From NCBI RefSeq assembly GCF_003627755.1, contig NZ_CP032694.1, positions 2,781,501 through 2,845,500 on the forward strand: a stretch of 64,000 nucleotides of DNA, in the 5' to 3' direction. The translations under genes were made by a program, and so were the position numbers. Of the stretch, positions 40,293-49,402 are shown in pieces. The notes below the pieces were generated by a model. That model had not been told where the DNA came from and did not search any database. It saw only the letters and a list, made by a program, of their open reading frames with translations. Origin of the DNA: Rhizobium jaguaris (GTDB taxonomy: Bacteria > Pseudomonadota > Alphaproteobacteria > Rhizobiales > Rhizobiaceae). Position 1 is the first letter of the stretch; every line of letters starts with the position of its first letter.

Positions 40293-40721
40293 ATGAACAT
40301 GCTCGGCAAATCCCTCGCTATGTCCGCTATGGCTGCAGCACTGGCGCTGACATCCATTTCCACCGCTTCGGCCAATGAATGGCATCATCACAACGGAGAG
40401 GGTTGGGCGATTGGCGCGGCAGGTCTCGCCACTGGCCTCATTGTCGGTTCGGCGATCGCCAGCCAACCGCGTTATGTCGAGCCAGATCCGGTCTACGTCG
40501 ACCCTGACTACGCGCCGGCCCCGCCCTATTACTATCGCGCTCCGCCGCGCCGCGTCTATGTCGAGCGTGATGTCGGCTATTACGCACCGCAGCCGGTCGG
40601 CTTACGCCCCTGGTCGTCCCAGTGGATGCGCTATTGCTACGACCGCTACAGCAGCTTCGACGGCCGCAGCGGTACCTATCTCGGCTATGACGGCATGCGC
40701 CATTTCTGCACGGCCGACTAA
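40293..40721 (+). CDS. BA14K family secreted protein
   Basis: A 142-residue exported protein. The signal peptide ends near TASA (residues 1-28), then comes a short glycine-rich hydrophobic stretch (AIGAAGLATGLIVGSAIA), a Pro/Tyr-rich spacer, and the C-terminal BA14K motif WSSQWMRYCYDRYSSFDGRSGTYLGYDGMRHFC. Family members in Brucella are lectin-like immunoreactive proteins of the envelope; the Rhizobium function is unclear. The ribosome-binding site lies inside an inverted repeat. Confidence 0.88.
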   Translation: MNMLGKSLAMSAMAAALALTSISTASANEWHHHNGEGWAIGAAGLATGLIVGSAIASQPRYVEPDPVYVDPDYAPAPPYYYRAPPRRVYVERDVGYYAPQPVGLRPWSSQWMRYCYDRYSSFDGRSGTYLGYDGMRHFCTAD

Positions 40722-40750
40722 TCGCCGTATCGGCTGATTGCCCGTAACGA

Positions 40751-40780
40751 AGCGCCGCCATTTCGCGGCGCTTTTGTTTT
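40751..40780 (+). terminator. Terminator after the BA14K gene
   Basis: AGCGCCGC (40751-40758) and GCGGCGCT (40765-40772) form a perfect stem followed by TTTGTTTT. It also lies just after the convergent metallo-hydrolase gene end. Confidence 0.8.
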
Positions 40781-40784
40781 GGCT

Positions 40785-41429
40785 TCAAAGTCCGCGCAGG
40801 AAAGGATTGGTGCGGCGCTCATCGCCGATCTGGCCGCCGGGGCCATGACCGCAGATGAAGCCCACATCATCGCCCAAGGGAAATACCTTGTCGCGGATCG
40901 ACTCCAAAAGCTGCTGGTGATTACCGCCCGGCAGGTCGGTGCGGCCGATCGAACCGTGAAACAGCACGTCACCAACATGGGCAAATTTCTGTGTTCTGTT
41001 GAAATAAATGACATGGCCTGGCGCATGGCCGGGGCAATGGAAGACTTCGAACTCGTGCTCGCCGAAGGAAACTTTGTCGCCGTCCTTCAGAAAGCGATCC
41101 GGTACCACGTTGCGTACGCCCTCGATGTTGAACATTTTGCTCTTGGCCTCGATATCCTGCAGCAGCGATCGGTCGTCTTCATGCGGACCGATAACCTCGA
41201 TGCCCAACGTTTCCCGGAGCTCGTCCGCGCCGCCGGCATGGTCGATATGGCCATGCGTCAGCCAGATTGCCGTCAATGTGATGCCATTTTCACGCACCGT
41301 CTGCAGGATGACATCGACATCGCCGCCGGGATCGACCACGACTCCCTCTTTCGTGTCCGGATCGAACAGGATTGTGCAATTCTGTTCGAAGGGTGTCACC
41401 GGAATGATGCCGGCCTGGAGCATGCCCAT
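40785..41429 (-). CDS. Metallo-beta-lactamase fold hydrolase (glyoxalase II-like)
   Basis: A 214-residue hydrolase of the short YcbL/glyoxalase II-like type. Metal ligands are visible in THGHIDHAGG (HxHxDH), CPGHAPGHVIYF and HVGDVLFHGSIGRTDLPGG, with a final HGPGG. The chain lacks the C-terminal helical glutathione-binding domain of true glyoxalase II. ATG 41429 (MGMLQAGIIPVTPFEQNC) is chosen because the longer open frame upstream has no conserved sequence. Confidence 0.9.
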   Translation of the reverse strand: MGMLQAGIIPVTPFEQNCTILFDPDTKEGVVVDPGGDVDVILQTVRENGITLTAIWLTHGHIDHAGGADELRETLGIEVIGPHEDDRSLLQDIEAKSKMFNIEGVRNVVPDRFLKDGDKVSFGEHEFEVFHCPGHAPGHVIYFNRTQKFAHVGDVLFHGSIGRTDLPGGNHQQLLESIRDKVFPLGDDVGFICGHGPGGQIGDERRTNPFLRGL

Positions 41430-41596
41430 AGGAAGCGCCTCGTCTGTTGAATGCGTACCAGCCGATATAGCCTCAAACACCGGGTAAAACAGCCCCCTCC
41501 CCCGGAAAACGCCGCGGCCGGGGGAAGGCGCAGCGGAACCCTCGGCTCTTCCGGGCGTTTGCACAGGTAGACTCCGCAAAACAAAGGAGAAAGCCA

Positions 41597-42214
41597 ATGC
41601 CCTCGAAAAGAAACCTGCTGCTGACGGGCCTCCTGCTCCTGGGTAGCGCCGGGCTTGCGCAAGCACAGATGTCGGCGACAACAGTTACCGATCTTGACGT
41701 CCGCACCGGTCCGGGTCCGCAATATCCGACTGTCGGTACGGCAACCCGTGGCTCGGAAGCGAGCCTTGACGGCTGCATCCAGGGTAGCAACTGGTGCCGC
41801 ATCGATGTCAACGGCATGCGCGGCTGGGTGGATGCCCAGACATTAAGCGTCGAGCAGAACGGAAATCCTGTTGTTGTCGAGGAGCATTACTCGGAGCTCG
41901 GTGTACCAACGGTCACCTATGCCCAGACCGATCCTACAACGACAGGCAGCGTCTCCCCTTCGCCGGACGATGAACTGATCGGTCCGGTCGGACAGGTCGA
42001 GGTCGTCGCTCCGCCGAATGAAGTCCACACCTACATCACGCAAAACCCAGTCAACACCGTGCGGCTGCGCGGCGACGTCGTGGTCGGCGCCACCCTGCCC
42101 CAAAGCGTCGTCGTCCATCGTATCCCGGATTACGACTACAGCTACGTTGAGGTGAATCGCCAGCCTGTGCTGGTCGATCCGAATACCCGCCGCATCGTCT
42201 ACGTCTACCGCTGA
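41597..42214 (+). CDS. Exported SH3-like / DUF1236 protein
   Basis: A 205-residue exported protein. Residues 1-23 are a signal peptide (LLLTGLLLLGSAGLAQA). Residues about 25-85 are a bacterial SH3 domain (TVTDLDVRTGPGPQYPTVGTATRGSEASLDGCIQGSNWCRIDVNGMRGWVDAQTL), and the C-terminus (VNTVRLRGDVVVGATLPQSVVVHRIPDYDYSYVEVNRQPVLVDPNTRRIVYVYR) fits DUF1236. A role in binding peptidoglycan or the envelope is likely. AAAGGAG precedes the start. Confidence 0.88.
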   Translation: MPSKRNLLLTGLLLLGSAGLAQAQMSATTVTDLDVRTGPGPQYPTVGTATRGSEASLDGCIQGSNWCRIDVNGMRGWVDAQTLSVEQNGNPVVVEEHYSELGVPTVTYAQTDPTTTGSVSPSPDDELIGPVGQVEVVAPPNEVHTYITQNPVNTVRLRGDVVVGATLPQSVVVHRIPDYDYSYVEVNRQPVLVDPNTRRIVYVYR

Positions 42215-42246
42215 TTCGTTTTCAGCAGTAATTTGTCAAAATCATA

Positions 42247-42272
42247 GGCGGCCAAATGGCCGCCGCTTTTCT
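42247..42272 (+). terminator. Terminator after the SH3/DUF1236 gene
   Basis: GGCGGCC (42247-42253) and GGCCGCC (42258-42264) form a perfect stem with a 4-base loop, followed by GCTTTTCTTTG. Confidence 0.75.
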
Positions 42273-42394
42273 TTGTGCGGGTTTTCCCCCGGATTATCGC
42301 AGAATTCTCCCGTATGAGTTGCCTTTCTATTTCCACCAGCCGATGCATGATGTAATTCTAATATCGGTGAGGATTATTGCCGCTCCCGAGGCTA

Positions 42395-42450
42395 GAGCAT
42401 GTCGCGCAAAAGTGCGCAGAGGTTTTGCGATAACGACAAGCGCAAGATCA
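42395..42450. repeat. Rhizobial intergenic mosaic repeat
   Basis: GAGCATGTCGCGCAAAAGTG and the following CGCAGAGGTTTTGCGATAACGACAAGCGC form an imperfect hairpin (CGCAAAAG with GGTTTTGCG). This unit is of a kind found in many copies between rhizobial genes. It lies in the leader of the small membrane protein at 42516. Confidence 0.6.
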
Positions 42451-42515
42451 AAAGCCCGGGACGCGGCGCGGGGCATCCGGAAAATGGCTTCCGGAACAAT
42501 GGGAGAAGGGTAATC

Positions 42516-42776
42516 ATGGAAAGTTTGGGGCCAATCATCACGCAACTGATCGCCGGTGCAATCGGTGGTAACGCGGCCAGCGCCGCGCTCAAGCAGGAAG
42601 GGATCAATCTCGTCGCCAGAACGATTGCCGGCGCCGTCGGCGGCCTTGGCGGCGGCCTTATTCTCAACCTGATCGGCAGCGAAGCGCTCACCGGCCTTAT
42701 CGCGCAGGGCATTTCCTCGTTGATCGCCGGTGGCGTGCTCTCTGCGATCGTCGGCGCGGTTCTCGGCCGCAAATAA
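42516..42776 (+). CDS. Small glycine-zipper membrane protein
   Basis: An 86-residue hydrophobic protein with repeated small-residue helices (LIAGAIGGNAASAAL, TIAGAVGGLGGGLILNLIG, LIAQGISSLIAGGVLSAIVGAVLG). The GxxxG spacing is typical of glycine zippers that oligomerise in membranes. GGGAGAAGGG precedes ATG 42516, which decides the start. The function is unknown. Confidence 0.75.
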   Translation: MESLGPIITQLIAGAIGGNAASAALKQEGINLVARTIAGAVGGLGGGLILNLIGSEALTGLIAQGISSLIAGGVLSAIVGAVLGRK

Positions 42777-42847
42777 GCCGAGGGGCTGGAAACAACAAAA
42801 GCCGGACGACCAGATGGCCCCCGGCTCCCGTTGATCGTTTCAAAGCC

Positions 42848-43738
42848 TTATTCGGCTGCCGCAGCAGTCGGATAGACTTCCTTCATGTAGTCGTTCATCA
42901 GCGTTTCGCTGATCGATGCAGGCGTGAAGCGATAAGGCCCAATTTCCGACACTGGGGTCACTTCCGCAGCCGAGCCGGTCAGGAAGCACTCGCTGAAATC
43001 GGAGAGTTCTTCCGGCATGATCGCGCGTTCGATCACCTGCAATCCGCGCCGCCTGGCGAGGTCGATCACCGTCTGGCGCGTGATGCCGTTCAGGAAGCAA
43101 TCCGGCGTTGGCGTATGGAGGACGCCGTCCTTGACGAAGAAGATGTTGGCGCCCGTCGCCTCGGCCACCTGGCCACGATAGTCGAGCATCATCGCGTCGG
43201 CATAACCCTTGGCTTCGGCGGCATGTTTGGAAATGGTGCAGATCATGTAGAGGCCGGCCGCCTTCGAAGCGCAAGGCGCAGTCTTGGGATCGGGGCGGCG
43301 ATATTCGGCGATATCGAGACGAATGCCCTTCAACTTTTCGGCCGGATTGAAGTAGCTGCCCCACTGCCAAATCGCGATTGCCACGTTGATGCGGTTATTC
43401 TGGGCGGACACGCCCATGCTCTCGCTTCCGCGCCAGGCGATCGGCCGCACATAGGCCTCGGAAAAGCCCTGGCGTTTCAGGAGCTCGATTGTCGCCGCAT
43501 CCAGTTCGGCAACGCTGTAGGGAATTTTGAAGCCGAGAATATCGGCGGACTTGTGAAGACGCTGATTGTGCTCCGTCAGCTTGAAGACGCGGCCGCCATA
43601 AGCGCGCTCGCCCTCGAAGACCGCGCTCGCATAATGCAGACCATGGGTCAGCACATGAATCTTAGCGTCCTTCCAGGGCACGAATGCGCCATTGAACCAG
43701 ATCTCCCCATCCAGTTGATCAAAAGGAACCGATGCCAT
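42848..43738 (-). CDS. ilvE: Branched-chain amino acid aminotransferase
   Basis: A 296-residue fold type IV PLP enzyme that performs the last step of valine, leucine and isoleucine synthesis. Typical segments are IWFNGAFVPWKDAKIHVLTHGLHYASAVFEGERAY, the PLP lysine region in CASKAAGLYMICTISKHAAEAKGYADAMMLDYRGQVAEATGANIF, and the final SECFLTGSAAEVTPVSEIG. ATG 43738 has a GGAGGAG ribosome-binding site and removes an irrelevant ten-residue extension. It is divergent from the MarR/two-component set. Confidence 0.92.
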   Translation of the reverse strand: MASVPFDQLDGEIWFNGAFVPWKDAKIHVLTHGLHYASAVFEGERAYGGRVFKLTEHNQRLHKSADILGFKIPYSVAELDAATIELLKRQGFSEAYVRPIAWRGSESMGVSAQNNRINVAIAIWQWGSYFNPAEKLKGIRLDIAEYRRPDPKTAPCASKAAGLYMICTISKHAAEAKGYADAMMLDYRGQVAEATGANIFFVKDGVLHTPTPDCFLNGITRQTVIDLARRRGLQVIERAIMPEELSDFSECFLTGSAAEVTPVSEIGPYRFTPASISETLMNDYMKEVYPTAAAAE

Positions 43739-43996
43739 CTTAATTCTCCTCCGGCGCCCGGACGCCATGACTGTTGATTGTTGTCCCCATTACGCATTAT
43801 CCACGATGCAGATGGGGAAAATATGAGACGGGTTGGAATTTTTGCGAAGCCGGGCTTAGTTTCCAAATATGGCCATATCCGTCCGGGCGGCGCAAGATCG
43901 GCGGAAACTAGCAGCGACGTAAAAATACGTCAATAAAGCTGACATATTTTTGCGTAAGTTTCCCAGTTGCCCCAAAATAGGAAAGGAAATGCCAAG

Positions 43997-44473
43997 GTGC
44001 CACGACAGACGAGCCAAAAGGCGGCAAAACCGGAGCTGCTGGCGACGCCGATGGAGAATGCGGGGATCATCGATTTCGAGATCATCGAGCTGCTTTTCTT
44101 TGCCTATCGCGATTTCGTATCCGATCCCGATCAGATCCTGGACAAGAGCGGATTCGGGCGCGCTCATCATCGGGTTGTTCATTTCGTTAACCGCGAACCC
44201 GGCATGACGGTTGCGGACCTGTTGGAAACGTTGAAGATCACCAAACAGAGTTTGGCGCGGGTTCTCAAACAATTGATCGATTCAGGCTATATTCGTCAGG
44301 TGGCTGGGCCTGAAGATCGCCGGCAGCGTAAACTCTACCCGACGCAGGCCGGCCGCGATCTGGCATTGGCGCTGGCCGAGCCGCAATCGCGCCGTATTGA
44401 ACGGGCATTCGGAGGCGCGTCCGATGCGACGCGCGAAAGCGTCAAACGGTTCCTGAGGGGAATGCAGGACTGA
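43997..44473 (+). CDS. MarR family transcriptional regulator (PetP-like)
   Basis: A 158-residue winged-helix regulator: FLVHFVNREPGM-type helix 2 (RVVHFVNREPGMTVADLLETLKITKQSLARVLKQLIDSGYIRQVAGPEDRRQRKLYPTQAG). The start is probably GTG 43997 with GAAAGGAAA upstream. Its neighbour order, MarR then an OmpR-type response regulator, is that of petP-petR known from Rhodobacter. It lies divergent from ilvE and 90 bp before the response regulator. Confidence 0.87.
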   Translation: MPRQTSQKAAKPELLATPMENAGIIDFEIIELLFFAYRDFVSDPDQILDKSGFGRAHHRVVHFVNREPGMTVADLLETLKITKQSLARVLKQLIDSGYIRQVAGPEDRRQRKLYPTQAGRDLALALAEPQSRRIERAFGGASDATRESVKRFLRGMQD

Positions 44474-44563
44474 GATATGATCTCGAACCGAAGAGCCGCG
44501 AAGCGGAGACTTGGATAAGATCATCTCAATCAAACGGATAAAACAAAGATCGAGACGGATTGA

Positions 44564-45265
44564 ATGACGACAAAGACAGCAATTTCGGACGATGCAGCAC
44601 ACCTCCTGGTCGTGGATGACGACACGCGTATCCGCGCCCTACTCAACCGTTATCTCATGGAAAAGGGATACCGGGTGACGGCCGCCGCCGACGGCGCCGA
44701 GGCCCGCCGCAAGCTCGAAGGGCTCGATTTCGACCTGATCATCATGGACGTGATGATGCCTGGCGAATCCGGCATCTCGCTGACGGCAAGCCTGCGAGCC
44801 ATCAAGAGCATTCCGATCATCATGCTGACCGCTCTTGCCGAATCGGAAGCCCGTATCGCGGGACTGGAAGCCGGTGCCGACGATTATCTGCCGAAGCCTT
44901 TCGACCCACGCGAACTCGTGCTTCGCATCAACAATATCCTCCGGCGCAATGCACCGGCCGATGCACCGAAGATCGAACAGGTGATGTTCGGGCCCTACAC
45001 TTTCTCGCTCACCCGCAAAGAGCTGAAGAAGGCCTCGGAGCTCATCCGCCTGACCGACCGGGAGCAGGAAATCATGCTGCTCTTTGCCAAGCGCGCTGGC
45101 GACACCATTCCTCGCCACGAGTTGATCGGCAACGATGCCGAGGTCGGCGAGCGCACTATCGACGTCCAGATCAACCGTTTGCGCCGCAAGATCGAGGACG
45201 ACCCGGCCAACCCCGTCTGGCTGCAGACGGTGCGCGGCATCGGCTATCGCCTGAGCATAGATTAA
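44564..45265 (+). CDS. OmpR-type response regulator (PetR-like)
   Basis: A 233-residue response regulator. The receiver domain has acidic residues D18-D20 (LVVDDDTR), phosphoacceptor D62 (LIIMDVMMPGESG), T/S switch in IMLTALAE and K in YLPKPFDP. The C-terminal winged helix (LIRLTDREQEIMLLFAKRAGDTIPRHELI ... RTIDVQINRLRRKIEDDPANPVWLQTVRGIGYRL) is OmpR/PhoB-like. It is 25 bp before the sensor kinase gene and is its cognate partner. Confidence 0.94.
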   Translation: MTTKTAISDDAAHLLVVDDDTRIRALLNRYLMEKGYRVTAAADGAEARRKLEGLDFDLIIMDVMMPGESGISLTASLRAIKSIPIIMLTALAESEARIAGLEAGADDYLPKPFDPRELVLRINNILRRNAPADAPKIEQVMFGPYTFSLTRKELKKASELIRLTDREQEIMLLFAKRAGDTIPRHELIGNDAEVGERTIDVQINRLRRKIEDDPANPVWLQTVRGIGYRLSID

Positions 45266-45290
45266 TATCAATTCCCTAGGATCAGCGGCG

Positions 45291-46670
45291 ATGGTGACAT
45301 TCGACTCGATCAGGCGCGATCAGGAGCACACGCCCTCCAACGGCCTGCGTTGGTTTTCTCGCTGGTTGCGCCGGCGTCTGCCAACCGGCCTCTATGCGCG
45401 CACGCTGCTGATTTTCATCCTGCCGATGATCATCCTTCAGGCAGTCGTGACGATCGTCTTCATGGAGCGCCACTGGCAGATGGTGACTCAACGGCTGTCG
45501 ATGGCCACCACCCGCGACATTGCCGCCATCATCGATATCATCCAAACCTATCCGCAGGACGCCGACTTCTCCGATATCACGCAGATGGCCCGGCAAAAGC
45601 TCGATCTCACCATCTCCATCGAGCCGGGGGGCGAATTGCCGCAGCCGCGCGAAAAACCGTTCTTCTCGATCCTCGACGGCATCTTGAGCGACGAGATCCG
45701 CGGACAGATCAACCTCCCCTTCTGGATCGATACGGTGGGCAATTCCAGCCTTGTCGAAATTCGCGTGAAGCTGCCGGATAAGGTGCTGCGCGTTTTTGCC
45801 AAGCGCAGCCAGACCTACGCCTCGAATACGCATATCTTCATTCTCTGGATGGTCGGCACATCGCTGGCGCTGATCGGCATTGCCGTACTGTTTCTGCGCG
45901 GCCAGATCCGGCCGATTCTCGCGCTAGCGCAGGCTGCGGAAAGTTTCGGCAAGGGCCAGCGGCGGGACGATTATTCGCCACGCGGCGCCGACGAAGTCCG
46001 CCGTGCCGGCCTCGCCTTCATCCTGATGCGAGAGCGCATCGAACGGCAGATCGAGCAGCGCACGGCGATGCTCTCCGGCGTCAGCCACGACCTGCGCACC
46101 GTGCTCACTCGCTTCAAGTTGCAGCTCGCCCTCATCGGCGATAATCCCGATCTTGCCGGCCTCAGCGAGGACGTCGAGGATATGCAGAGCATGTTGGAGG
46201 GCTATATGGCCTTCGCCCGCGGCGAGGCGGAAGAGGATGTCGGCACCCTCCGGCTCAGCGATATCCTCGACAAGGTCGAACAGGACTTCTCTCTGCACGG
46301 CAAATCCATGACCTTCTCCATCGAGGGCGATAACGATATCTCCGTCCGCCCGAATGCCTTTACGCGGCTGGTGACGAATCTCGCCTCCAACGCGCGCCGC
46401 TACGCACACACCTTGCGCATTGAGGCCAAGCACAGCGCCAAATGGCTGACGATCATCTTCGATGATGACGGCCCGGGCATTCCCGTCAATGCGCGCGAGG
46501 ATGTGTTCAAGCCGTTCTTCCGGCTGGACGAGGCGCGCAATCTCGATAATTCCGGCACCGGTCTCGGCCTTGCCATTGCCCGCGATATCGCACGCAGCCA
46601 CGGCGGCAATGTCACGCTCGGCGACAGCCCGCTGGGCGGCCTGCGCGCCACCATCCGCATTCCGGCTTAA
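45291..46670 (+). CDS. EnvZ-like sensor histidine kinase
   Basis: A 459-residue membrane kinase: membrane helices near residues 37-57 and 186-206 flank a periplasmic sensor of about 125 residues, then a HAMP domain (LRGQIRPILALAQAAESFGKGQR), a HisKA domain with H266 in SGVSHDLRTVLTRFKLQL, and a HATPase domain with N box NLASNARRY, G1 DDDGPGIP and G2 GTGLGLAIA. The residue after RT in the H-box is valine where EnvZ-type kinases usually have proline. It follows its response regulator in one operon. Confidence 0.94.
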   Translation: MVTFDSIRRDQEHTPSNGLRWFSRWLRRRLPTGLYARTLLIFILPMIILQAVVTIVFMERHWQMVTQRLSMATTRDIAAIIDIIQTYPQDADFSDITQMARQKLDLTISIEPGGELPQPREKPFFSILDGILSDEIRGQINLPFWIDTVGNSSLVEIRVKLPDKVLRVFAKRSQTYASNTHIFILWMVGTSLALIGIAVLFLRGQIRPILALAQAAESFGKGQRRDDYSPRGADEVRRAGLAFILMRERIERQIEQRTAMLSGVSHDLRTVLTRFKLQLALIGDNPDLAGLSEDVEDMQSMLEGYMAFARGEAEEDVGTLRLSDILDKVEQDFSLHGKSMTFSIEGDNDISVRPNAFTRLVTNLASNARRYAHTLRIEAKHSAKWLTIIFDDDGPGIPVNAREDVFKPFFRLDEARNLDNSGTGLGLAIARDIARSHGGNVTLGDSPLGGLRATIRIPA

Positions 46671-46683
46671 GAGAGGACATCGC

Positions 46684-47265
46684 ATGCCGATCGACATCAA
46701 CGACATGCATTGGCTGAATCTACCGCCAGCTTGGGAAATGAACAACGGCCGGCTCATCGTGCGCTCCGGCAACAAGACCGACTTCTGGCAGGGAACCTAT
46801 TACGGCTTCCACCGCGACGACGGCCATTTCCTCGGCCGGCAGTGGCGTGGCGACTTCACCGCCGAGATCACTTTTATCGGGCGTTATCGCGAACTCTACG
46901 ACCAGGCCGGCCTGATGGTCCGCCATGACGCCACGCACTGGATGAAATGCGGGATCGAATATACCGATGGCGCCAAGCATTTCAGCGTCGTGGTCACCAA
47001 CGGCAATTCCGACTGGTCCGCCTTCCGGCTCGATCACGAGTTCGATACCCTATCGGTGCGGGTGACGCGCAATGGCGACGCGCTTTTCATCCAATACCGC
47101 ACCGACAAGATGACCGAGTGGCGCATGGCCCGGCTCGCCTGGTTCGATCCGGCTCTCGAAGAGGTCTCCGTTGGTCCCGCCTTCTGCTCACCACAGCGTG
47201 ACGGTTTCGAGGCGGAATTTCTCGATTTCAGTATAACGGAGCCGCTGTCGCGGGATATTCACTGA
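46684..47265 (+). CDS. DUF1349 family protein
   Basis: A 193-residue soluble protein with a concanavalin-like beta-sandwich pattern: FWQGTYYGFHRDDGHFLGRQWRGDFTAEITFIGRYRELYDQAGLMVRHDATHWMKCGIEY. The family is called DUF1349 and its biochemical role is unknown; the fold suggests carbohydrate binding. It begins 13 bp after the kinase stop, with GAGAGGAC before the ATG, so it is probably the last gene of the two-component operon. Confidence 0.85.
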   Translation: MPIDINDMHWLNLPPAWEMNNGRLIVRSGNKTDFWQGTYYGFHRDDGHFLGRQWRGDFTAEITFIGRYRELYDQAGLMVRHDATHWMKCGIEYTDGAKHFSVVVTNGNSDWSAFRLDHEFDTLSVRVTRNGDALFIQYRTDKMTEWRMARLAWFDPALEEVSVGPAFCSPQRDGFEAEFLDFSITEPLSRDIH

Positions 47266-47301
47266 GATGTGACCATCTCTCCAGCCGGGAGAAGGTAAAA
47301 A

Positions 47302-47643
47302 TCACATCATCTTCTTGCCATTCGGCACCGGTTGCGTCACGGCCGCAAGCACGATCGCGCCGGCTTCATCCTCGAACCCAAGAGTCAGCACTTCGGAACG
47401 TACGGGGCCGATCTGGCGCGGCGGAAAATTGACGACGCCGAGAACCTGACGGCCAATGAGGGATTCCGGCGTGTAGTGCACCGTGATCTGTGCCGAGGAG
47501 CGCTTGATGCCAATCTCCGGTCCGAAATCGATCCTCAACTTGAAGGCCGGCTTGCGTGCTTCTGGAAACGGCTCCGCCTCGATGATCGTGCCGACGCGGA
47601 TGTCCACCCGCTCGAAATCGCCATAGGTGACCTCATCCGCCAT
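47302..47643 (-). CDS. csaA: tRNA-binding protein CsaA
   Basis: A 113-residue OB-fold protein of the tRNA-binding domain family. The signature is [79 protein letters not shown]. CsaA proteins bind tRNA and have been described as export-linked chaperones. It is 26 bp after proC in the same direction. Confidence 0.92.
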   Translation of the reverse strand: MADEVTYGDFERVDIRVGTIIEAEPFPEARKPAFKLRIDFGPEIGIKRSSAQITVHYTPESLIGRQVLGVVNFPPRQIGPVRSEVLTLGFEDEAGAIVLAAVTQPVPNGKKMM

Positions 47644-47669
47644 ACGCAGACCCTTTTGATACTGGAAAA

Positions 47670-48509
47670 CTAACCGGCCAGTTCCTGCGCACGCTTGCGC
47701 GCTGCCTCGATCGCCTCGTCGAATAGAGGCTGCATGCCGTCTTCCGCCATCAGAACGGCAAGGGCGGCGGCGGTGGTACCGCCGGGAGACGTCACGTTCT
47801 GGCGAAGACGCGAAGCGTCATCGGGGGACTGATGCAACAACTCACCAGCCCCCGCGACAGTTTCTCGCGCGAGTCGCATGGCGAGGTCCGCCTGCAGGCC
47901 AAGCTTCCGGCCCGCCTCCGCCATGCACTCGACGAGATAAAAAACATAGGCCGGTCCGCTGCCGGAGACGGCCGTCACGGAATCAATATCGGCTTCCTCC
48001 GGCACCCATTCGACCGGACCGGATACCTTCAAGAGATTTTGCACCAACTGCCGCTGGGGCTCGCCGACTTGGGCGTTGGCAAACGCACCGGTTACGCCCC
48101 GACCGACCATGGCCGGCGTGTTCGGCATGGCGCGCACCATCGCCATTTCACCTAGATGCTTTTCAAGGAAAGCCAGCGTCTTGCCGGCAGCGATCGACAC
48201 CACCACGGTATTCGGTCCGATCGTCGTCTTGAATGGCGGCAATACCGCCTCCATGACTTGGGGCTTGACGGCAATGAAGAGAACGCCGGCAGTGATGTCA
48301 GTCGGAACGCCTGCGACATGGCTCGCGCCGGCATCGGCGATCAACTTCAGCATCGGCTCGGACGGCTTGGGATCGACGACGATCACCGAAGAGCCCGGCA
48401 CACCGCTTTTCAGCCAACCCGTCAGCAGAGCGCCGCCCATATTGCCAGCCCCGATCAGGATGATGGGGTCGGAGGATGCAAAAGCGCTCGATGATGCTTC
48501 TGTTGCCAT
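47670..48509 (-). CDS. proC: Pyrroline-5-carboxylate reductase
   Basis: A 279-residue enzyme of proline synthesis that reduces pyrroline-5-carboxylate with NAD(P)H. The Rossmann motif is [17 protein letters not shown] (residues 17-33), and the conserved C-terminal segments [32 protein letters not shown] and [15 protein letters not shown] are all present. It is one base after the upstream YbjN-type gene, so they form an operon with csaA. Confidence 0.95.
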   Translation of the reverse strand: MATEASSSAFASSDPIILIGAGNMGGALLTGWLKSGVPGSSVIVVDPKPSEPMLKLIADAGASHVAGVPTDITAGVLFIAVKPQVMEAVLPPFKTTIGPNTVVVSIAAGKTLAFLEKHLGEMAMVRAMPNTPAMVGRGVTGAFANAQVGEPQRQLVQNLLKVSGPVEWVPEEADIDSVTAVSGSGPAYVFYLVECMAEAGRKLGLQADLAMRLARETVAGAGELLHQSPDDASRLRQNVTSPGGTTAAALAVLMAEDGMQPLFDEAIEAARKRAQELAG

Positions 48510-48510
48510 A

Positions 48511-49011
48511 TCAGGCTTCGCCTACGGTTTCGAAAAGCACGGCTTCCATGGCGCGGTTTGCGTCAAGGCCGGACCATACTACAAATTGGAAAGCCTGATA
48601 GTAAGCCTCGCAGGTGTCAAGAGCGTTGGATAACAGCACTTCCACTTGCCGGTTCGTCGGCTCCGCGCCGCCCGAGAGCAACAGCGACTGCCGGAAGATC
48701 ACGATATCCTCTTGCCGCCACAGATCGAAGTGTCCCATCAGCACCTGCCCATTGATGCAGGACAGCAGCTTGATCACCTCGTTGACACGCGGATCGGGAA
48801 CTTTGATGTCAAATGCGCAGGCTATGTGCAGCGCCTCGAACTCCTCCATCCAGGAGAACGAGACGTGATAATCGGTCCATCGCCCCTCGACGGTCATGGC
48901 GATTTCATCCTCGCCGGACCGCTCGAACGACCAGTCATTGTTGGCAGCCACGAACTCGATCATGTCGACCGGGTTCGATTGTCGTTCGACTTCCATTTCC
49001 ATAAGGCTCAT
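48511..49011 (-). CDS. YbjN domain protein
   Basis: A 166-residue soluble protein of the YbjN family (NPVDMIEFVAANNDWSFERSGEDEIAMTVEGRWTDYHVSFSWMEEFEALHIACAFDI). The fold resembles secretion chaperones, and E. coli YbjN affects motility and stress, but its mechanism is unknown. ATG 49011 with an AAGGTG box gives the conserved start; an open frame upstream to 49074 is not conserved. It leads the ybjN-proC-csaA operon. Confidence 0.87.
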   Translation of the reverse strand: MSLMEMEVERQSNPVDMIEFVAANNDWSFERSGEDEIAMTVEGRWTDYHVSFSWMEEFEALHIACAFDIKVPDPRVNEVIKLLSCINGQVLMGHFDLWRQEDIVIFRQSLLLSGGAEPTNRQVEVLLSNALDTCEAYYQAFQFVVWSGLDANRAMEAVLFETVGEA

Positions 49012-49402
49012 GCAGCACCTTCTTGACCGGAACGAATGCAGCTTCCTCGTGCTCAAACACCTGAAAGAACGCAAACAGTTTTACTCCGGAAACATCCTCG
49101 GGATGATGTTGAACGGCTGCCAGACTAACGCATCCACCCTGCCCGGAGCTTACCAAGTCCGTTTCGAATCATCATTTAAAATCAGTGTATAACGGCATGC
49201 CCGGCATGCCAGCCCCCATCAGTGATTTTGGCGAAGGGCGCTGTGGAAAGCTCTTCCGATGTCTATTCAGAAGCGAGTCATAACTGACTCTGGCGATTGG
49301 CTTTTTTGCCTATGTCCACAGGTGGATAAACTACCGAAAATTTTAGAGGAAAAATGCGCGGCAGACGCGTGCCGCGCCGATTTCTCGCAAAATGAATCGC
49401 GA
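49012..49402. other. Intergenic region upstream of the ybjN-proC operon
   Basis: About 390 bases with no supported gene. It must contain the minus-strand promoter of the ybjN-proC-csaA operon and lies downstream of the ubiK-like gene. The stretch GTCCACAGGTGGATAA near 49316 carries a one-mismatch DnaA-box-like word on the minus strand (TTATCCACC); a single such site is not meaningful on its own. Several pyrimidine runs are present but no strong terminator. Confidence 0.45.

Noticed and set aside
49310..49335. DnaA-box-like words suggesting a replication origin
   Set aside because: A single one-mismatch site without an AT-rich unwinding region or origin-typical neighbours is expected by chance.
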